DNA of 64,000 nucleotides from Streptomyces sp. NBC_01142 (GTDB taxonomy: Bacteria; Actinomycetota; Actinomycetes; Streptomycetales; Streptomycetaceae). The notes under the pieces were generated by a model. It made no database searches. It was not told the origin of the DNA and saw only the letters and a program-made list of their open reading frames with translations. How positions within the stretch are numbered: the first letter of the stretch is position 1; every line of letters starts with the position of its first letter. The stretch spans positions 2,790,001 to 2,854,000 of the forward strand of contig NZ_JAPEOR010000001.1 in the NCBI RefSeq assembly GCF_026341125.1, read 5' to 3'. Of this stretch, positions 1 to 8,614 are shown in pieces. A program made the position numbers and the translations under genes.

Positions 1-479
1 TCGGCCAACCCTTCGGCCCTTGTGTGGAGCCCGCGGCATTGCTGCCCGGCGCGCCCAGGGGATGAGCGGTTTCTTCACGACCCCGTGAGCGGAGGATCCT
101 GAACGGGGTCTTACGGTGCGCCATCAGGCCGAAGTCGGCAGAAGGACCCAATTGGCGGCTGCAACAGGGAGTTTGATGAAGCGTCAACGAGCCAAGGATC
201 TTGACAAGGACTCCCGGCCATCTCACGATTGAAACACGCATGACCCCTGTCAGTGAACTACAGGGAGCGGGTACCGATCAGAGCTCACAAGATCGGTTTG
301 GCCGAAAATGCCGAATCGCATCGCCTCGCCACATTTCACTAGTTGTCCTGAAGAGAACCGCCCTGGCGGACGTCTCCGGTGCGTTGATGTACCGGGCGGC
401 CAACATGAACACAACATCTGGCTCGGCGCGACGGCATGGCCTCGCACGGATGCATCAATCGCTAAAACGGGGAGCAGTC
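1..479. other. Non-coding stretch upstream of the mbtH-like gene
   Basis: No convincing gene is visible in the first 479 bases. The short frames here have no recognisable product and no good ribosome site. The stretch presumably carries the promoter for the cluster's left end. A possible sigma-70-like -35 box (TTGACA) is at 201-206. Confidence 0.4.
201..229 (+). promoter_or_regulatory. Possible promoter upstream of mbtH-like gene
   Basis: TTGACA at 201-206 is followed 17 bases later by CACGAT (224-229), a poor -10 match. It faces the MbtH-like gene but leaves a leader of about 240 bases. This is a weak call from sequence alone. Confidence 0.2.
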
Positions 480-689
480 ATGGCAGAAGTCAACGATGAG
501 ATCACTTACGTCGTGGTAGTGAACGGCGAGGAGCAGTATTCGATCTGGGTGTCCGGCCGTGAATTGCCGGACGGCTGGCGACAGGTCGGCGTGACGGGTA
601 CGAAGCAGGAATGTCTGTCCCATATTGAAGAAGTGTGGACTGACATGCGCCCCTTGAGCCTTCGCCGGTCGATGGCCCAGTCGCGGTAA
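480..689 (+). CDS. MbtH-like NRPS chaperone
   Basis: This small protein of 69 residues belongs to the MbtH family, cytosolic partners that bind NRPS adenylation domains and help them fold and activate amino acids. The family signature is visible: an N-terminal NDE, the block YSIW, a Pro-Asp-Gly-Trp segment near residue 30, and [10 protein letters not shown] near the C-terminus. The length matches the family. The ATG at 480 is preceded by GGGGAG at about 469-474. The same frame is open further upstream, but that part does not look like the family and was excluded. It stands alone ahead of the regulator and probably serves the A domains encoded downstream in trans. Confidence 0.93.
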   Translation: MAEVNDEITYVVVVNGEEQYSIWVSGRELPDGWRQVGVTGTKQECLSHIEEVWTDMRPLSLRRSMAQSR

Positions 690-1233
690 CTGTTCCCTCG
701 ATTCTCCTGGTTGTGCCAGTGGAGATGTGAGCGGATACGGGCGAAATGCCCGGACTCCGAGGCGTTGTCGTCGAACGGGAACGCGGAGGCCGTGCGCCGC
801 TGGTGTTCCTCGGTGCGGTCCCGCAGCCGCCCCGGCCCGGACCACGGGGCGGGGCGCGTCGGGCGTCCTCGGCTGTCTTCGGCGCGGCGGCGCCGGCGGG
901 CGCACATCACGTGCAGCGGCTGCGGACGCCCCTCCGCCCGCACCCCGTACGCGTCCGCCGACTCCTTCTACGGCCCACCAGCCCTCCTCGCCCCGGCCCG
1001 ACTTGTGTCCGAACGCCGACGCGGCAACTTCGGCGCGGTCGTGCTGTGGGGAGGCATCGGCGCCGCCGGCTCCTCGTTCGCGGGCGGCGGCCGATCCGGG
1101 GTCGCGAGGGCACACCCATCGACCGCAGTGACCGATTTGTACCGCATCACCGCAGTTCACGAGTTGCCCTGAACAGTTGCAAAACAGCTAACAGGGTGCA
1201 TTTGAGCAGTTTGAGACAACGGGGAGATCAGCA
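690..1233. other. Intergenic stretch between mbtH-like gene and LAL regulator
   Basis: About 540 bases without a supported gene. Several overlapping frames are open on both strands because of the GC bias, but their translations are Arg/Ala/Pro-rich and resemble no family I recognise. The regulator's promoter probably lies in the last 100 bases. A ribosome site GGGGAG is at about 1220-1225. Confidence 0.4.
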
Positions 1234-4017
1234 TTGTCCGGCACAGCGATCGACCAGTGGTTCACCGGACGGCAGCGAGAATTGAACATCCTCGCGAAGG
1301 CAGTCCGTAATCTGCACAAGCGGCCCAGGCTCATCAAGATGCCCGGCGAAGCGGGCATCGGGAAAACCAGGCTGCTGACCGAATTCCTGGCGCTCGCGGC
1401 TGAGAATTCCGGCACGACCGTGATCGGCAGCACCGCCGCCGAGGACCAGCACGGCCCTTTCGACACACTGACATCGGTGCTCGGCACCCCGGCGCCCGGA
1501 GCCCCGGCAGCACCGCACCAGTCCCGCGCCCCGCTGGCGGAGCTCGCCGGACCGGGCGGACTGGTGCTGGTAGTCGATGACCTTCACGAGGCGACGCACG
1601 GGATCAACGTCGCTCTGGAGCAGTTACTGCGCCACCCACCGCTGACGAACCTGCTTGTGGTACTGGCCTACCGGTCTCGCGGTATCGCGAACCGACTGCT
1701 CGCCGCGCTGGGCACCGCGCAATCCCACTGGGACATCGAGGACCTCCCCCTGGGAGCGCTCGGCAGCGAGGCGGCCGAGCAGTTGTATCCGGAACATCTG
1801 TGCGGCCAGCATCAGATGACCCTGCACCAGCACAGCGGCGGCAACCCGCGCTATCTGCATCTCCTCATGGCGCTGTGCCAGGGCAAGAGCTGCCGTGGTG
1901 AGTCGATTCTGCGGGCGGGTATCGAGCTCCCGCACGAGGTCACCGCGCCGATCCTGATGGACCTGGACAGGCTGTCCGGCACTGCCCGGGTGGTCGCCCA
2001 GGCGGCAGCGGTGGTGGGTGATGCCTTCGATCTGGAACTGACCACGCTGGTCGCGGAACTGGACCGTGCGACCGTGCTCGTCGCGATCGACGAACTGCTG
2101 GCCTTCGACCTGGTCGAGGCGGAGAACGTGCCCGGCTGTTTCCGCTTCCGTCATCCGGTTCTCCGCGGTGTCGCCTACCGGTCGGCGCCGGACGGATGGC
2201 GGCTGGGCGCCCACGCCCGTGCCGTCGAGGCACTGCGCAGCCGGAACCAGCCGGCCGTCCGCATCGCCGAACACGTCGAGCGGGTGGGCGACGACGGCCC
2301 GGACAGCGTCGCCGTGCTGATCGCCGCGGGCCGGGCGATCGATCTGAGTGCTCCGGACACCGCGGCCTCCTGGTACCGCACCGCGTTGCGCCTGCTCGGC
2401 GACCGTCCGGAGCACCATGAGCAGCGCTTGGAGCTGCTGACCTCACTGGCTCGCGGCGCCATACTGACCGGACGGCTCGATGACGGCCGGGAAGCGCTGG
2501 ACCGCCGTGACGAGCTGCTCAAGGGCGGCATGGATGGCTCCGCCGGCGCCGCTGCGGCCGTGGAGTGCCGTGCGCAACTCGCCCTGTATGCCGGCCGGTA
2601 CACCGAAGCACGTGCGATGCTGCGGCTGGCCATCGCGCATGGGGACCCCGCGGCAAACGTGACGCGGCTGCGCCTGGCCCTGGCAGCCACCACCGTGTGG
2701 GACACCGGCTGGGAGTGGTCCGAGGACGCATTGCTCGGCGCGGCCGGCAGCGGCGATCACATGCTGCAAGTACTCGCGCTCGGCGTCCACGCCATTGCCT
2801 CGTTGGCCAAGGGCTCGTCCGTGGTGGCTCACCGCAGCGCCGGGGAAGCCGCACAGCTGATCGACCGGCAGCCCGACGATCAGCTGGCCCGCAGGCTCGA
2901 CGCGGTGTGCTACGTGGGCTGGGCGGAGATCCATCTCGAACGGTATGCGCAGGCCATCCGGCACTTCACCAGGGGGCTGGCCCTCAGCAGGCCCTACGGC
3001 CAGTGGCAGCCGATGGTGCCGCTGCTGGTCGGTCTCGGCACGGCGCATCTGCGCCGGGGGCACCTGGAGAGCGCCCAGGCGCAGGCCGAGCAGGCGATCC
3101 GGCTCGCGCAGAACCACGGCTGCGAAGACCTGCTGGCGATGGCGCTGACCCTCCGAGCGCAGATCGCCCTCGCCGTGGGAGCCACGCTGAACTCACTCGC
3201 GGACAGCCGGGCGGCGAGCAGTGCGGTGACCCCGGACAGCCCGAGGTGGAGGCAGGCCCGGCTGACGCAAGCCGCTGCACTGCTGGCGAACGGCCAACCC
3301 GCCGAATGTCTGGAGGCGGTCCTCGACGCGGGCGGCGGTGCCTCGCTCCTCGATCTGCCGCTCTGGGACCACCCGAGGGCGTACGACCTGATGAGCCGGG
3401 CAGAACTGGTCAGGGACCGCCCGGACGAAGCCCGGGTCCGGGCCGAGCAGGTGCGGATCTCCGCCGAGGCGCTCGGACTGCCCGGCGTCATCGGGCTGGC
3501 CGCCGCGGCGCTCGCCCGGGTCGCCGTCTGCCCGGCCGAGGCACTGGCCCATGCCCTGCGGGCCATCGACGCCGGGACGACGAACGACCAGCCACTGGAA
3601 GCGGGGAAGGGGCATCTCCTGGCGTCCCGTGCACTGCTGGCGTTGGGGGAACCCGCCAGAGCCGAGAAGCACCTGGACGCTGCGGAGTCGACGGCCGTCA
3701 GCAGCGGTGCGGGTGATCTGCTGCCGGCGGTGCGCGCGCTGCGGGCCGAGATGAGCGCCAGGGTACCGGCGGCCCCTGTGCCGCCGGAGGAGCAGTACAT
3801 GCTGAGCCAGCGGGAGTTCGAGATCGCCAACCTGGTCAGTCAGGGCAGGACGAACCGGCAGATCGCCCGGCAGCTCGAGGTCAGCCACAAGACCGTGGAA
3901 ACCCATCTGGGCCGGATTTTCACCAAGCTCAGTGTCTCCTCGCGGGCCGAGATCGCCAACATGGTCGGCCGGGCCTCTGTGATCGCCAGGCCCCGCCGGA
4001 CGGCCGCTGTTCGTTAG
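1234..4017 (+). CDS. LAL-type LuxR family transcriptional regulator (pathway-specific, TTA codon)
   Basis: This is a 927-residue regulator of the LAL (large ATP-binding LuxR) type. Near the N-terminus it has a Walker A motif, GEAGIGKT (residues about 38-45), and a Walker B-like VLVVDD (about 111-116). A long middle of helical TPR-like repeats follows. The C-terminal LuxR helix-turn-helix spans about residues 857-915 (LSQREFEIANLVSQG, then KTVETHLGRIFTKL). Size and layout are typical of activators in Streptomyces antibiotic clusters. The start is a TTG at 1234 with GGGGAG upstream. A TTA leucine codon lies at 1624-1626, so translation should need the bldA tRNA. A strong terminator follows directly. 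It is inferred to activate the NRPS cluster to its right. Confidence 0.93.
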   Translation: MSGTAIDQWFTGRQRELNILAKAVRNLHKRPRLIKMPGEAGIGKTRLLTEFLALAAENSGTTVIGSTAAEDQHGPFDTLTSVLGTPAPGAPAAPHQSRAPLAELAGPGGLVLVVDDLHEATHGINVALEQLLRHPPLTNLLVVLAYRSRGIANRLLAALGTAQSHWDIEDLPLGALGSEAAEQLYPEHLCGQHQMTLHQHSGGNPRYLHLLMALCQGKSCRGESILRAGIELPHEVTAPILMDLDRLSGTARVVAQAAAVVGDAFDLELTTLVAELDRATVLVAIDELLAFDLVEAENVPGCFRFRHPVLRGVAYRSAPDGWRLGAHARAVEALRSRNQPAVRIAEHVERVGDDGPDSVAVLIAAGRAIDLSAPDTAASWYRTALRLLGDRPEHHEQRLELLTSLARGAILTGRLDDGREALDRRDELLKGGMDGSAGAAAAVECRAQLALYAGRYTEARAMLRLAIAHGDPAANVTRLRLALAATTVWDTGWEWSEDALLGAAGSGDHMLQVLALGVHAIASLAKGSSVVAHRSAGEAAQLIDRQPDDQLARRLDAVCYVGWAEIHLERYAQAIRHFTRGLALSRPYGQWQPMVPLLVGLGTAHLRRGHLESAQAQAEQAIRLAQNHGCEDLLAMALTLRAQIALAVGATLNSLADSRAASSAVTPDSPRWRQARLTQAAALLANGQPAECLEAVLDAGGGASLLDLPLWDHPRAYDLMSRAELVRDRPDEARVRAEQVRISAEALGLPGVIGLAAAALARVAVCPAEALAHALRAIDAGTTNDQPLEAGKGHLLASRALLALGEPARAEKHLDAAESTAVSSGAGDLLPAVRALRAEMSARVPAAPVPPEEQYMLSQREFEIANLVSQGRTNRQIARQLEVSHKTVETHLGRIFTKLSVSSRAEIANMVGRASVIARPRRTAAVR

Positions 4018-4024
4018 AGGCTCC

Positions 4025-4065
4025 ATCGCCCGGGTGCCGGCACGCCTTGCCGGCACCCGGGCGAT
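4025..4065 (+). terminator. Terminator after LAL regulator
   Basis: A perfect 17-bp inverted repeat (arm ATCGCCCGGGTGCCGGC) closes a 7-base loop seven bases after the regulator's stop. There is no long T run, which is common in Streptomyces terminators. It insulates the regulator from the biosynthetic operon that starts at 4255. Confidence 0.8.
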
Positions 4066-4254
4066 CCATGCCCGTGGCAGCTCGGTTCGCGGCGTTCCCA
4101 CGCCATCGCGTGCTCGCCCGCCCGTGACAGTCAGGGTAATGACCGACAGGTCCGGCAGCTGCTGCGATGACAGTGTGGTTGACGAATCTGGTGACCGTCA
4201 CGACCCAGAACGGGCCCAACATCACAGCAGATTTCGAACCGACGGAGGGATGTA

Positions 4255-4998
4255 ATGGGGGCCTTCGGTGTGGCCGCGAGCAACTTCATGGGAAACCCGG
4301 TGGAAGGGCTTGCCGCGGCGACCGTTCGGCGCGGTTTCACGGTGTTGGAGGGAGCAAACCTTCGCCCGTTGCTGTCGGCAGACGAACTCGACGCATTCAG
4401 CCGGTTCTGGAACGACCTTCCGCTCGATGAAGCGCTGATCGACGGCGGAAAGTACCGGTACCGACGATATGGGCGGCTGCGAGTGGAGATCGGTGGCGAC
4501 GGCCCCGAATTCGAGGTGTTGCCGCACAAGACCTTCCGGCAGGACGGCATTCCGCTGTGGAAGGGCGCGGATCGCGAATTCGCGCCCATCGAGGAGAAGG
4601 CGCTGCTGCACCCCGGTATGACCGCGCTGGTCGGTTTCGACACCGAACTGGCCACCACGATCTCCGGACAGCGAAGCTGGGAGCTGGGGATCCACCAGAT
4701 CCGTATGGTCGCCCGCCGCGACGAGGTCGGTCTGCCGACGCCCGAGGGCCGGCACCGGGACGGTCATTGCTATATCGGAATGCATCTGATCCGCCGCGAG
4801 GACTGCATCGGCGGAGAATCCACGGTGTACCCCGAGAACGGTGAGGCGGCGCGTCTGACGCTGACCGATCCGCTGGACTCGATCTTTGTTGACGACCGGC
4901 TGGTCACCCACGAGGTGTCGCCGACGCAGGCGGTGAGCGAAACCGGCATCCGCGACATGCTGCTGGTCGACATCAATCCCCTCGGCGGCGGCGAATGA
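4255..4998 (+). CDS. Fe(II)/2-oxoglutarate dioxygenase, L-isoleucine dioxygenase (IDO)-like
   Basis: A 247-residue protein resembling the 2OG-Fe_Oxy_2 family (L-isoleucine 4-dioxygenase and relatives), which hydroxylate free aliphatic amino acids. The metal triad is visible: H167-x-D169 in HRDGH, and H219 in the THEVS segment. R233 is the likely 2-oxoglutarate anchor. The ATG at 4255 follows GGAGGG at 4244-4249. It is the first gene of a tightly coupled operon, and its stop overlaps the next start (ATGA). A role in hydroxylating a building block of the peptide, or the AmCP-derived amino acid, is inferred. The substrate cannot be read from the sequence. Confidence 0.82.
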   Translation: MGAFGVAASNFMGNPVEGLAAATVRRGFTVLEGANLRPLLSADELDAFSRFWNDLPLDEALIDGGKYRYRRYGRLRVEIGGDGPEFEVLPHKTFRQDGIPLWKGADREFAPIEEKALLHPGMTALVGFDTELATTISGQRSWELGIHQIRMVARRDEVGLPTPEGRHRDGHCYIGMHLIRREDCIGGESTVYPENGEAARLTLTDPLDSIFVDDRLVTHEVSPTQAVSETGIRDMLLVDINPLGGGE

Positions 4999-6170
4999 CC
5001 TGGCCGGCCCCCGGCGACGAGACCGAACTGTTGCGGGCCATGGTGGAGATCCCCTCCTTCTCCGGAGAGGAGGGGGAGCTGGCCGCCATGCTGGCCGAGC
5101 GCATGGCCGCAGCGGGTTTCGACACGCACGTCGACGCGGTCGGGAACGTGCACGGGGCGGTCGGCGATCCGGACGGCCCTGAAGTGATGCTGCTCGGGCA
5201 CATCGACACGGTGCGCGGATCGCTCCCCGTACGGCTGGACGGCGATGTTCTCTCCGGCCGGGGCTCGGTGGACGCGAAGGGCCCGCTGGCCACGATGATC
5301 TGCGCCGCCGCCAGACTCGCGGACAGCATCCCTGCGCGCCTCGTGGTGATCGGTGCCGCCGGCGAGGAAGCCACGTCCCACGGTGCCAGGCATCTGCTGC
5401 ATCTGCCGGCGCCCGACGCATTGATCATCGGTGAGCCCAGCGGGGTGCATTCCATCGGCATCGGTTACAAGGGCGTATTCCGCTTCCGGATGGACTTCAC
5501 CCAGCCCCCGGCCCACACCAGCTCCGACCAGGCGACCGCGGCCGAGGTCGCGTTCGAGTTCTGGAACGCGCTGACTGCCAGGCTGGCCGCGGACCACGCC
5601 GAGACCTCACCGCTGTTCGAGCGCGCGCTGCCGACGATCGTCGCCATGAGCGCGGATCTCGAACGGGCCGCCCTCGAGATCTCCTGCCGGATCCCCATCG
5701 GGTTCGACGTCGGAGCGTTCACGTCCTGGCTCAGTGACGGAGAAGGACGCCGGGTCACCGTGGTCGAGGAGGTGCCGGCCGTCCGCTCGGCCCGCACCGA
5801 CCCCGTGGTGCGGGCCATCAGCGCGGCCGTGTCCGCCCGCGGTGCGCGCGCCGTCCCGAAGCTGAAGCTCGGCACCTCGGACTGGAACGTGGTCGGACGG
5901 TACTGGCAGGTGCCGACCGCGGCGTACGGGCCGGGCAACTCCCGGCTTTGCCACAGTGTCGACGAACACATCGAGATACCCGAATACCTGGCCGCCATCG
6001 ATGTGTTGACCGATGCGTTGCCACGGCTCGTCGATTCGCTGCGCTCGATTCCGACACCCGGAGGCGCCGCGCGAGCGGGAAATGGAGCGTCAGATCGTGA
6101 CCGCAGAACGAAAGAAGCTGGCCGTACTCACCTCGAGAGTACGACTGGAGGAGCGGCTGCTCCTCGCTGA
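4995..6170 (+). CDS. LysK-like M20 peptidase releasing amino acid from carrier protein
   Basis: M20-family zinc carboxypeptidase most like LysK/ArgE-type [LysW]-amino acid hydrolases. These cut the isopeptide-like bond between the C-terminal Glu of the carrier protein and the attached amino acid. Metal-binding segments are visible: GHIDTV near residue 75, the SGRGSVDAKGP stretch near 95, and GAAGEEATS near 120 with the catalytic Glu. The core ends around residue 345 and is followed by a polar, low-complexity tail of about 45 residues. This tail overlaps the start of the next gene by about 74 bases, which is unusual; the rest of the operon overlaps by 4. In this cluster it should release the finished diamino acid from the LysW homologue at 14635. 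Confidence 0.85.
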   Translation: MTWPAPGDETELLRAMVEIPSFSGEEGELAAMLAERMAAAGFDTHVDAVGNVHGAVGDPDGPEVMLLGHIDTVRGSLPVRLDGDVLSGRGSVDAKGPLATMICAAARLADSIPARLVVIGAAGEEATSHGARHLLHLPAPDALIIGEPSGVHSIGIGYKGVFRFRMDFTQPPAHTSSDQATAAEVAFEFWNALTARLAADHAETSPLFERALPTIVAMSADLERAALEISCRIPIGFDVGAFTSWLSDGEGRRVTVVEEVPAVRSARTDPVVRAISAAVSARGARAVPKLKLGTSDWNVVGRYWQVPTAAYGPGNSRLCHSVDEHIEIPEYLAAIDVLTDALPRLVDSLRSIPTPGGAARAGNGASDRDRRTKEAGRTHLESTTGGAAAPR

Positions 6171-6978
6171 GCTGCGCAGGCGCAACATCGAGTTCGACCA
6201 GATCGACGCCCGGAAGTTCACCGTCCGGCTGAACAACCAGGAGCGTCTGCACCTGCCTTACGCGGGAGCGCTCAGCCGGGAGATCTCCCACACCAGGAAC
6301 TACTACGCCTGCCGACTGCTGGAGCATGCCGGAGTGCCGGTCGTGAACAGCTCCAGCGTCATCGGCCTGTGCGGCGACAAGCTGCTCACCACACTCGCTC
6401 TGCGGGACGGCGGCCTGCCCACGATCCGCGCTCTGGTCGGCCTGACTCCGGATCCGGTGCTGGAGGAGCTGGACGACTTCGGCTACCCGGCGGTGGTCAA
6501 GCCGCTCACGGGTTCCTGGGGCCGGCTGGCCGCGCGGATGCACGACCACGAGCAGGCCGAGGCACTGCTGGAGCACCGGGCCGCGCTGTCCGGACCGCAG
6601 CACCAGATCACGTACATCCAGGAGTATGTGGACAAGCCCGACCGCGACATCAAGGCCTATGTGTTCGGTGGCGAGGTGATCGGCGCGATCTACAAGGTGC
6701 GGCACGACCACTGGCGCACCAATACCGCGCGTGGCGGCCAGGCCGAGAACTGCCCGCTCACCGACGAACTGGTCAAGCTGCTGCAGGACACGGCGAACGC
6801 GATCGGCGAAGGTGTCCTGGGTGTGGACGTCATCGAGCACCGCGACGGCCGCCTCTTCGTCAACGAGGTCAACCACACGCCGGAGTTCCACGGTGCGATC
6901 GAGGTGCTCGGAGTGGATCTGGTCGGCGCGTACGTCGACTACGTGATCAGCCAGTTGAAGCTGTGGGGTGACCGGTGA
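6097..6978 (+). CDS. LysX-type ATP-grasp ligase (carrier protein-glutamate/aminoadipate ligase)
   Basis: ATP-grasp enzyme of the LysX/RimK family. It joins the amino group of an acidic amino acid to the C-terminal glutamate of a LysW-type carrier protein. The ATP-grasp features are clear: FGYPAVVKPLTGSWGRL in the middle and the metal-binding NEVNHTPEFHG near the C-terminus, the typical LysX signature. I chose GTG 6097 (product starts VTAERKK) because GGAG lies at 6084-6087; ATG 6082 is an alternative. The length, about 293 residues, fits the family. It belongs with the LysW, LysY and LysZ genes at 14635-16673. By analogy with vazabitide-type pathways the substrate is likely L-glutamate rather than aminoadipate, but this is inference. 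Confidence 0.88.
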   Translation: MTAERKKLAVLTSRVRLEERLLLAELRRRNIEFDQIDARKFTVRLNNQERLHLPYAGALSREISHTRNYYACRLLEHAGVPVVNSSSVIGLCGDKLLTTLALRDGGLPTIRALVGLTPDPVLEELDDFGYPAVVKPLTGSWGRLAARMHDHEQAEALLEHRAALSGPQHQITYIQEYVDKPDRDIKAYVFGGEVIGAIYKVRHDHWRTNTARGGQAENCPLTDELVKLLQDTANAIGEGVLGVDVIEHRDGRLFVNEVNHTPEFHGAIEVLGVDLVGAYVDYVISQLKLWGDR

Positions 6979-7310
6979 CCCGGTCCGTCGCGCTGGAGCT
7001 GACAGAACCGCTGCCCTGCCGCGGGCAGCTCGTCGACCTGCCCCACGGCCGGTACGACTGGCTGCGGATCGACCTGAGTGCCCCCGCGCAGCCGGAATCC
7101 GCCGAGACGGCCTGGCTGTACTACGAGCACGGCGTCGATCCCGAACGCTTCGTCGTGTCGGCGGCCGAGCCCGACCGGGTCTGGCTGCCGGTGCCGCGCC
7201 GGGACGTGCTGCTGGCTGTCCGGCTGCCCGACCGTCCAGAACTGGTCCTGAGCGCGATGGCCATGGTCGTTCCGCAGCGGGCGGCAGAAGAAGTGGGGGC
7301 GGGGACATGA
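6975..7310 (+). CDS. Small beta-rich protein, related to 11291-11878 product; candidate azabicycle-forming subunit
   Basis: An 111-residue protein that I cannot assign to a named family. It starts with GTG in a 4-bp overlap with the ligase gene and ends in a 4-bp overlap with the aminotransferase gene, so it is translated with them. Its segment CRGQLVDLPHGRYDW followed by WLYYEHG aligns with CRGQLVALPGGHYEW and ELHYADG in the 195-residue protein at 11291-11878. It looks like a shortened version of that beta-sandwich. In vazabitide and azinomycin biosynthesis a two-subunit enzyme (Vzb10/11, AziU3/U2) closes the aziridine. A pair of unusual small proteins among the DADH genes is therefore a reasonable candidate. 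This assignment is inference. Confidence 0.55.
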   Translation: MTRSVALELTEPLPCRGQLVDLPHGRYDWLRIDLSAPAQPESAETAWLYYEHGVDPERFVVSAAEPDRVWLPVPRRDVLLAVRLPDRPELVLSAMAMVVPQRAAEEVGAGT

Positions 7311-8614
7311 GCGATGCCGTCAAACTGGCCATGTTCGGCGGGAGCCGTACGGTTGGCAAGCAGGACGTCAGCAAAGCGCTGGTCGGCTGGCCGGTGGTGA
7401 CAGACCAGGAACAGGATGCGCTGCGCGGCGTCCTCGACCGTGGCCTGTTCACCTCCAACGACGCGGGCCGGGGCGAAGTCAGCGCATTGCAGCAGGAGTG
7501 GGCGCAGTACGTCGGCACCCAGTACTGCGCCGCTGTGGCGAACGGAACGGCGGCGCTGGAACTGTCGTTGGCGGCCCTGGACATCGAGCCGGGGTCGGAA
7601 GTCCTGGTGCCCGCACTGACCTTCATCGGCAGCGCGGCGCCGATCGTGCAGCGGCAACTGGTGCCGGTGTTCGTCGACATCGACCCGGTCACCTACACGA
7701 TGGACCCGGTCGCGGCCGAGAAGGCCGTCACCGGGCGGACCAGGGCGCTCATCGCCGTACACCTGCACGGACTGCCCTGCGACATGGGCGCGCTGCGGGC
7801 GCTGGCCGACAGGCACGGCCTGTATGTGATCGAGGACGCGGCGCAGGCCCAGGGTGCCGAATACGGCGGACGGCGGGCCGGATCGCTCGGTGACATCAAC
7901 GCGGTCAGCCTCAACGCGGTGAAGAACCTGCCGACCTGCGGCGAGGGCGGGCTGGTGACCACCAACGACGAGAACCTGCATGAACGTGTGGTGCTGCGCC
8001 GCCAGTTCGGCGAGGATCTGCGCCCCGGCCGCGAACGCGACTACATCTCACGGGTGCTCGCGGGCAACGAGAAGATGAGCGCGGTGCAAGCCGCCTTCAC
8101 CCGCTGTCAACTGAGCCGCCTCGACAGCGACTCGGCCGCGCGCGACCGGGTGGTGCGCCGCTTCCTCGGCAGGCTGAGCGCCCTGCCGGGGGTGATCGCG
8201 CCGACCTGCCCCGACGACCGCACCCACGCCTGGCACATCCTGCGGCTGCGCTTCGATCCGGCCGCCGCGGGATTCCCCGAGCTGCCGGCCGGCCAGTTCC
8301 GGGCGATGCTGCAGCGAGCGCTGCGTGCGGAGGGCGTGCCGCTGCAGTCCTACCAGATCGTGCCGTTGCCCGGACAGCCGGCATTCCAGCACCTGGGTGT
8401 GCCGATCGCCGACTACCAGGTCAGCATGGCGGTGATCGACGAATCGGTCACCCTGCAGCGCTGGCACCTGAATCCGAACTGCGGCCCGGTGCTGGATCTC
8501 TGCGCGAGTGCCTTCGAGAAGGTGTGGGCACGGCTGGACGAGCTGGCGCCGCTGGCCGCCGCGATGAACCACCGACCGCCCTGGCACCAGGTGATGAGCG
8601 GAGCGGCACGATGA
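7307..8614 (+). CDS. DegT/DnrJ/EryC1-family PLP aminotransferase
   Basis: A 435-residue PLP-dependent aminotransferase of the DegT/DnrJ/EryC1/StrS family, which usually transaminates keto sugars and related polyhydroxy ketones. Visible family features are FTSNDAGRGEV near the N-terminus, the VANGTAALELSL cofactor phosphate loop, IEDAAQAQGAEY with the PLP-ring aspartate, and the Schiff-base lysine K206 in NAVKNLPTCGEGG. It lies between the small beta-rich protein and the split transketolase, overlapping both by 4 bp. In DADH-type pathways this enzyme aminates the ketone created by the transketolase step, producing the second amino group. Confidence 0.88.
   Translation: MSDAVKLAMFGGSRTVGKQDVSKALVGWPVVTDQEQDALRGVLDRGLFTSNDAGRGEVSALQQEWAQYVGTQYCAAVANGTAALELSLAALDIEPGSEVLVPALTFIGSAAPIVQRQLVPVFVDIDPVTYTMDPVAAEKAVTGRTRALIAVHLHGLPCDMGALRALADRHGLYVIEDAAQAQGAEYGGRRAGSLGDINAVSLNAVKNLPTCGEGGLVTTNDENLHERVVLRRQFGEDLRPGRERDYISRVLAGNEKMSAVQAAFTRCQLSRLDSDSAARDRVVRRFLGRLSALPGVIAPTCPDDRTHAWHILRLRFDPAAAGFPELPAGQFRAMLQRALRAEGVPLQSYQIVPLPGQPAFQHLGVPIADYQVSMAVIDESVTLQRWHLNPNCGPVLDLCASAFEKVWARLDELAPLAAAMNHRPPWHQVMSGAAR

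Noticed and set aside
690..1233. Overlapping frames of 60-230 codons on both strands
   Set aside because: No family resemblance, no convincing ribosome sites, and extreme Arg/Ala/Pro composition; treated as intergenic.
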